From contig SCQA01000029.1 in the NCBI GenBank assembly GCA_004298725.1, forward strand, positions 1 to 7,162: DNA of 7,162 nucleotides, read 5' to 3'. This document shows, piece after piece, positions 5,909 through 7,162 of this stretch. The stretch comes from a bacterium. Its GTDB lineage: Bacteria > Desulfobacterota > GWC2-55-46. Made by a program: the position numbers and the translations under genes. Each line of letters opens with the position of its first letter. Position 1 is the first letter of the stretch. The notes beneath the pieces are model-generated. The model was not told the origin of the DNA and made no database searches. It was given only the letters and a program-made list of their open reading frames with translations.

Positions 5909-7021
5909 GTGACCCAACAGGACGCTGTGTCTGACTCAGTCGGCGTTAAAAGAAGCATTTTCATTATTGACGATGAAGAGTCCATTCGCAAGGTTTTGTT
6001 CACGCATCTGTCGAAAGAAGGTTTCGGCGTGATACAGTCTTCCGGCGGGCATGGTGTCTTTGACGCCCTCAAAAATTCTTCGTTCGAAGTCTTAATCTGC
6101 GACATAAAAATGCCGGAGATTGAAGGCACGGAAGTGCTTGCCTTTGCCAAACAGAATTTTGAGGCGGTGCCCGTCATAATGCTTACCGGCCTTACCGACG
6201 TTGCCGTGGCCGTGGACGTAATGAAGCGCGGCGCCTTTGACTACCTGATGAAGCCTGTCAAGAAGGACGACATGCTAAACGCCATAAGAAGGGCGCTTAT
6301 CCACAGAGACCTTCTTCTTAGAAATAAACAGCTTGAGAAAGAAAACAGGGAATACCAGCTTTACCTTGAAGAGAAGGTTAGGGAAAGAACTAAAGAATTA
6401 GACGCTAAGACCGCCGCCTTGCAGGACGCTTACCTTATACTTAAATCAATGAATATGCAGTTCGCGAATGTTCTTGCCGAAATAATAGAGGCCAAAGACC
6501 GTTATACAAGGGGCCACTGCAACAGGATGAGGGCTTTAAGCGTAGCGCTCGGCAGGGCCGCCGGGCTTTTGCCGGCGGAGCTTGACGCTCTGGAGTACGC
6601 GTCGCTTCTTCACGACCTCGGTAAAATCGGTGTAAGCGAAGTCATACTTAATAAGGAAGGGGCGCTTAGCGAGGAAGAGAGCAAGCGCATGAAAGAGCAT
6701 TCTGAAATAGGCGAGAAGATACTTCTTGGTATACCCATGATGGAGGAGGTGGCCATGATAACCGGCGCGCATCACGAAAACTACGACGGAAGCGGCTACC
6801 CAAGGGGTTTGCACGGAAACGCAATACCTTTTTCATCGAGGATAATCGCGGTTGCGGACCTCTACGACGCCATGTGCAGCGACAGGCCTTACAGAAAGGG
6901 CCTAACCCCTGACGAGGCGGTGAAGGAGATGAAAAGGGTGGCCGGAGCGCAACTCGACCCGGAGATAGTCGACCTTTTCATAAAACAGAGAATTTACGAG
7001 CGCGCGAGCGCGCGGGAGTAG
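5909..7021 (+). CDS. Response regulator with HD-GYP output (c-di-GMP phosphodiesterase)
   Basis: This 370-residue RpfG-like protein has a receiver at 14-130 (D21/D22, phospho-acceptor D65, T93, K115), a charged helical linker at about 130-175, then an HD-GYP domain at about 185-365. Metal and signature residues are intact: H203, the HD pair H235/D236 in LLHDLGKIG, H264, H288/H289 in the HHENYDGSGYP signature (288-298), and D317 in VADLYDAM. HD-GYP enzymes hydrolyse c-di-GMP to pGpG and/or GMP, so this should lower c-di-GMP in response to phosphorylation. The position four residues before H203 is Tyr199, not the Glu that I recall from trinuclear-iron members, suggesting a binuclear centre. It is transcribed divergently from the kinase-regulator pair; whether that kinase phosphorylates it is unknown. 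No terminator is seen right after it. Confidence 0.95.
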   Translation: MTQQDAVSDSVGVKRSIFIIDDEESIRKVLFTHLSKEGFGVIQSSGGHGVFDALKNSSFEVLICDIKMPEIEGTEVLAFAKQNFEAVPVIMLTGLTDVAVAVDVMKRGAFDYLMKPVKKDDMLNAIRRALIHRDLLLRNKQLEKENREYQLYLEEKVRERTKELDAKTAALQDAYLILKSMNMQFANVLAEIIEAKDRYTRGHCNRMRALSVALGRAAGLLPAELDALEYASLLHDLGKIGVSEVILNKEGALSEEESKRMKEHSEIGEKILLGIPMMEEVAMITGAHHENYDGSGYPRGLHGNAIPFSSRIIAVADLYDAMCSDRPYRKGLTPDEAVKEMKRVAGAQLDPEIVDLFIKQRIYERASARE

Positions 7022-7065
7022 CGCGGTGGCCGCGGTTGTATGTGGCTCATGGTGTAAAATCAACG

Positions 7066-7149
7066 CGTAAAAAATTGCTCGTTATAGAAGATGAACCGTG
7101 CATAAGGCAGGTGCCTGTGCCGTCAGGTGTTTCTCCTGACGGCAGGTAA
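7066..7149 (+). pseudogene. Receiver-domain N-terminal remnant
   Basis: Read in the frame starting at 7066, the sequence gives RKKLLVIEDEPCIRQV, a convincing match to the first beta strand, acidic cluster (E-D-E) and first helix start of a CheY-like receiver. It then passes into unrelated codons supplied by a palindrome (7118-7144) and stops at TAA 7147-7149. No Shine-Dalgarno or obvious start precedes it; the nearest in-frame GTG is at 7042. The simplest reading is the broken 5' end of a former response-regulator gene, possibly interrupted by the palindromic element. A frameshifted continuation beyond the window edge cannot be excluded. Confidence 0.5.
7118..7144. repeat. Perfect 10-bp hairpin palindrome, REP-like
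   Basis: TGCCGTCAGG (7118-7127) and CCTGACGGCA (7135-7144) are exact inverted copies around a 7-nt loop. Neither strand has a following T run, so it is not a standard intrinsic terminator. GC-rich stem-loops of this form, next to a gene end, are typical of dispersed extragenic palindromes. I see no second copy in this window, so repeat-family membership is inference. Confidence 0.6.
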
Positions 7150-7162
7150 AACAATTTACAAT

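Overview
The window looks like chromosomal DNA from a Gram-negative, didermic bacterium with roughly balanced base composition. The signs are a lipoprotein with a signal-peptidase II lipobox, a cache-type sensor kinase, an NtrC-family sigma-54 activator with an intact GAFTGA loop, and an HD-GYP response regulator. That mix is typical of Desulfobacterota/Nitrospirota-like lineages, but the sequence alone does not fix the taxon. I see no phage, IS transposase, CRISPR array, tRNA or rRNA.

Layout. (1) 1-1913, minus strand: a two-gene unit with a TTG-started zinc-ribbon + DUF898 (YjgN-type) polytopic membrane protein, followed 21 nt later and in the same frame by an M48-type membrane metallopeptidase cut by the left edge. 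(2) 1914-2410: a long intergenic region holding a very strong intrinsic terminator (2341-2380) for the gene to its right. It also holds a possible plus-strand small ORF with a good Shine-Dalgarno and a -10-like palindrome. (3) 2411-2728, minus: a small lipoprotein that is almost entirely a perfect leucine-heptad coiled coil with a lysine-rich tail. (4) 2847-5728, minus: a histidine kinase and an NtrC-type regulator, overlapping by 4 nt (ATGA). (5) 5729-5908: a divergent promoter region. (6) 5909-7021, plus: a REC + HD-GYP protein, a predicted c-di-GMP phosphodiesterase. (7) 7022-7162: a short remnant reading like the start of a receiver domain, running straight into a perfect 10-bp hairpin palindrome.

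The most interesting reading is a compact envelope-sensing circuit. A cache/HAMP kinase would phosphorylate the NtrC-type regulator. A near-consensus sigma-54 promoter (2779-2794) then lies just downstream of the regulator gene and drives the coiled-coil lipoprotein. A palindrome with the half-sites of classical NtrC operators (TGCACC/GGTGCA) sits about 125 bp upstream of the inferred start site, inside the non-conserved C-terminal tail codons of the regulator. This resembles the logic of ZraSR-ZraP, where a kinase and sigma-54 activator control a small envelope protein, but the effector here is a different kind of protein. The divergent HD-GYP protein may connect the locus to c-di-GMP signalling; the evidence for that is adjacency only.
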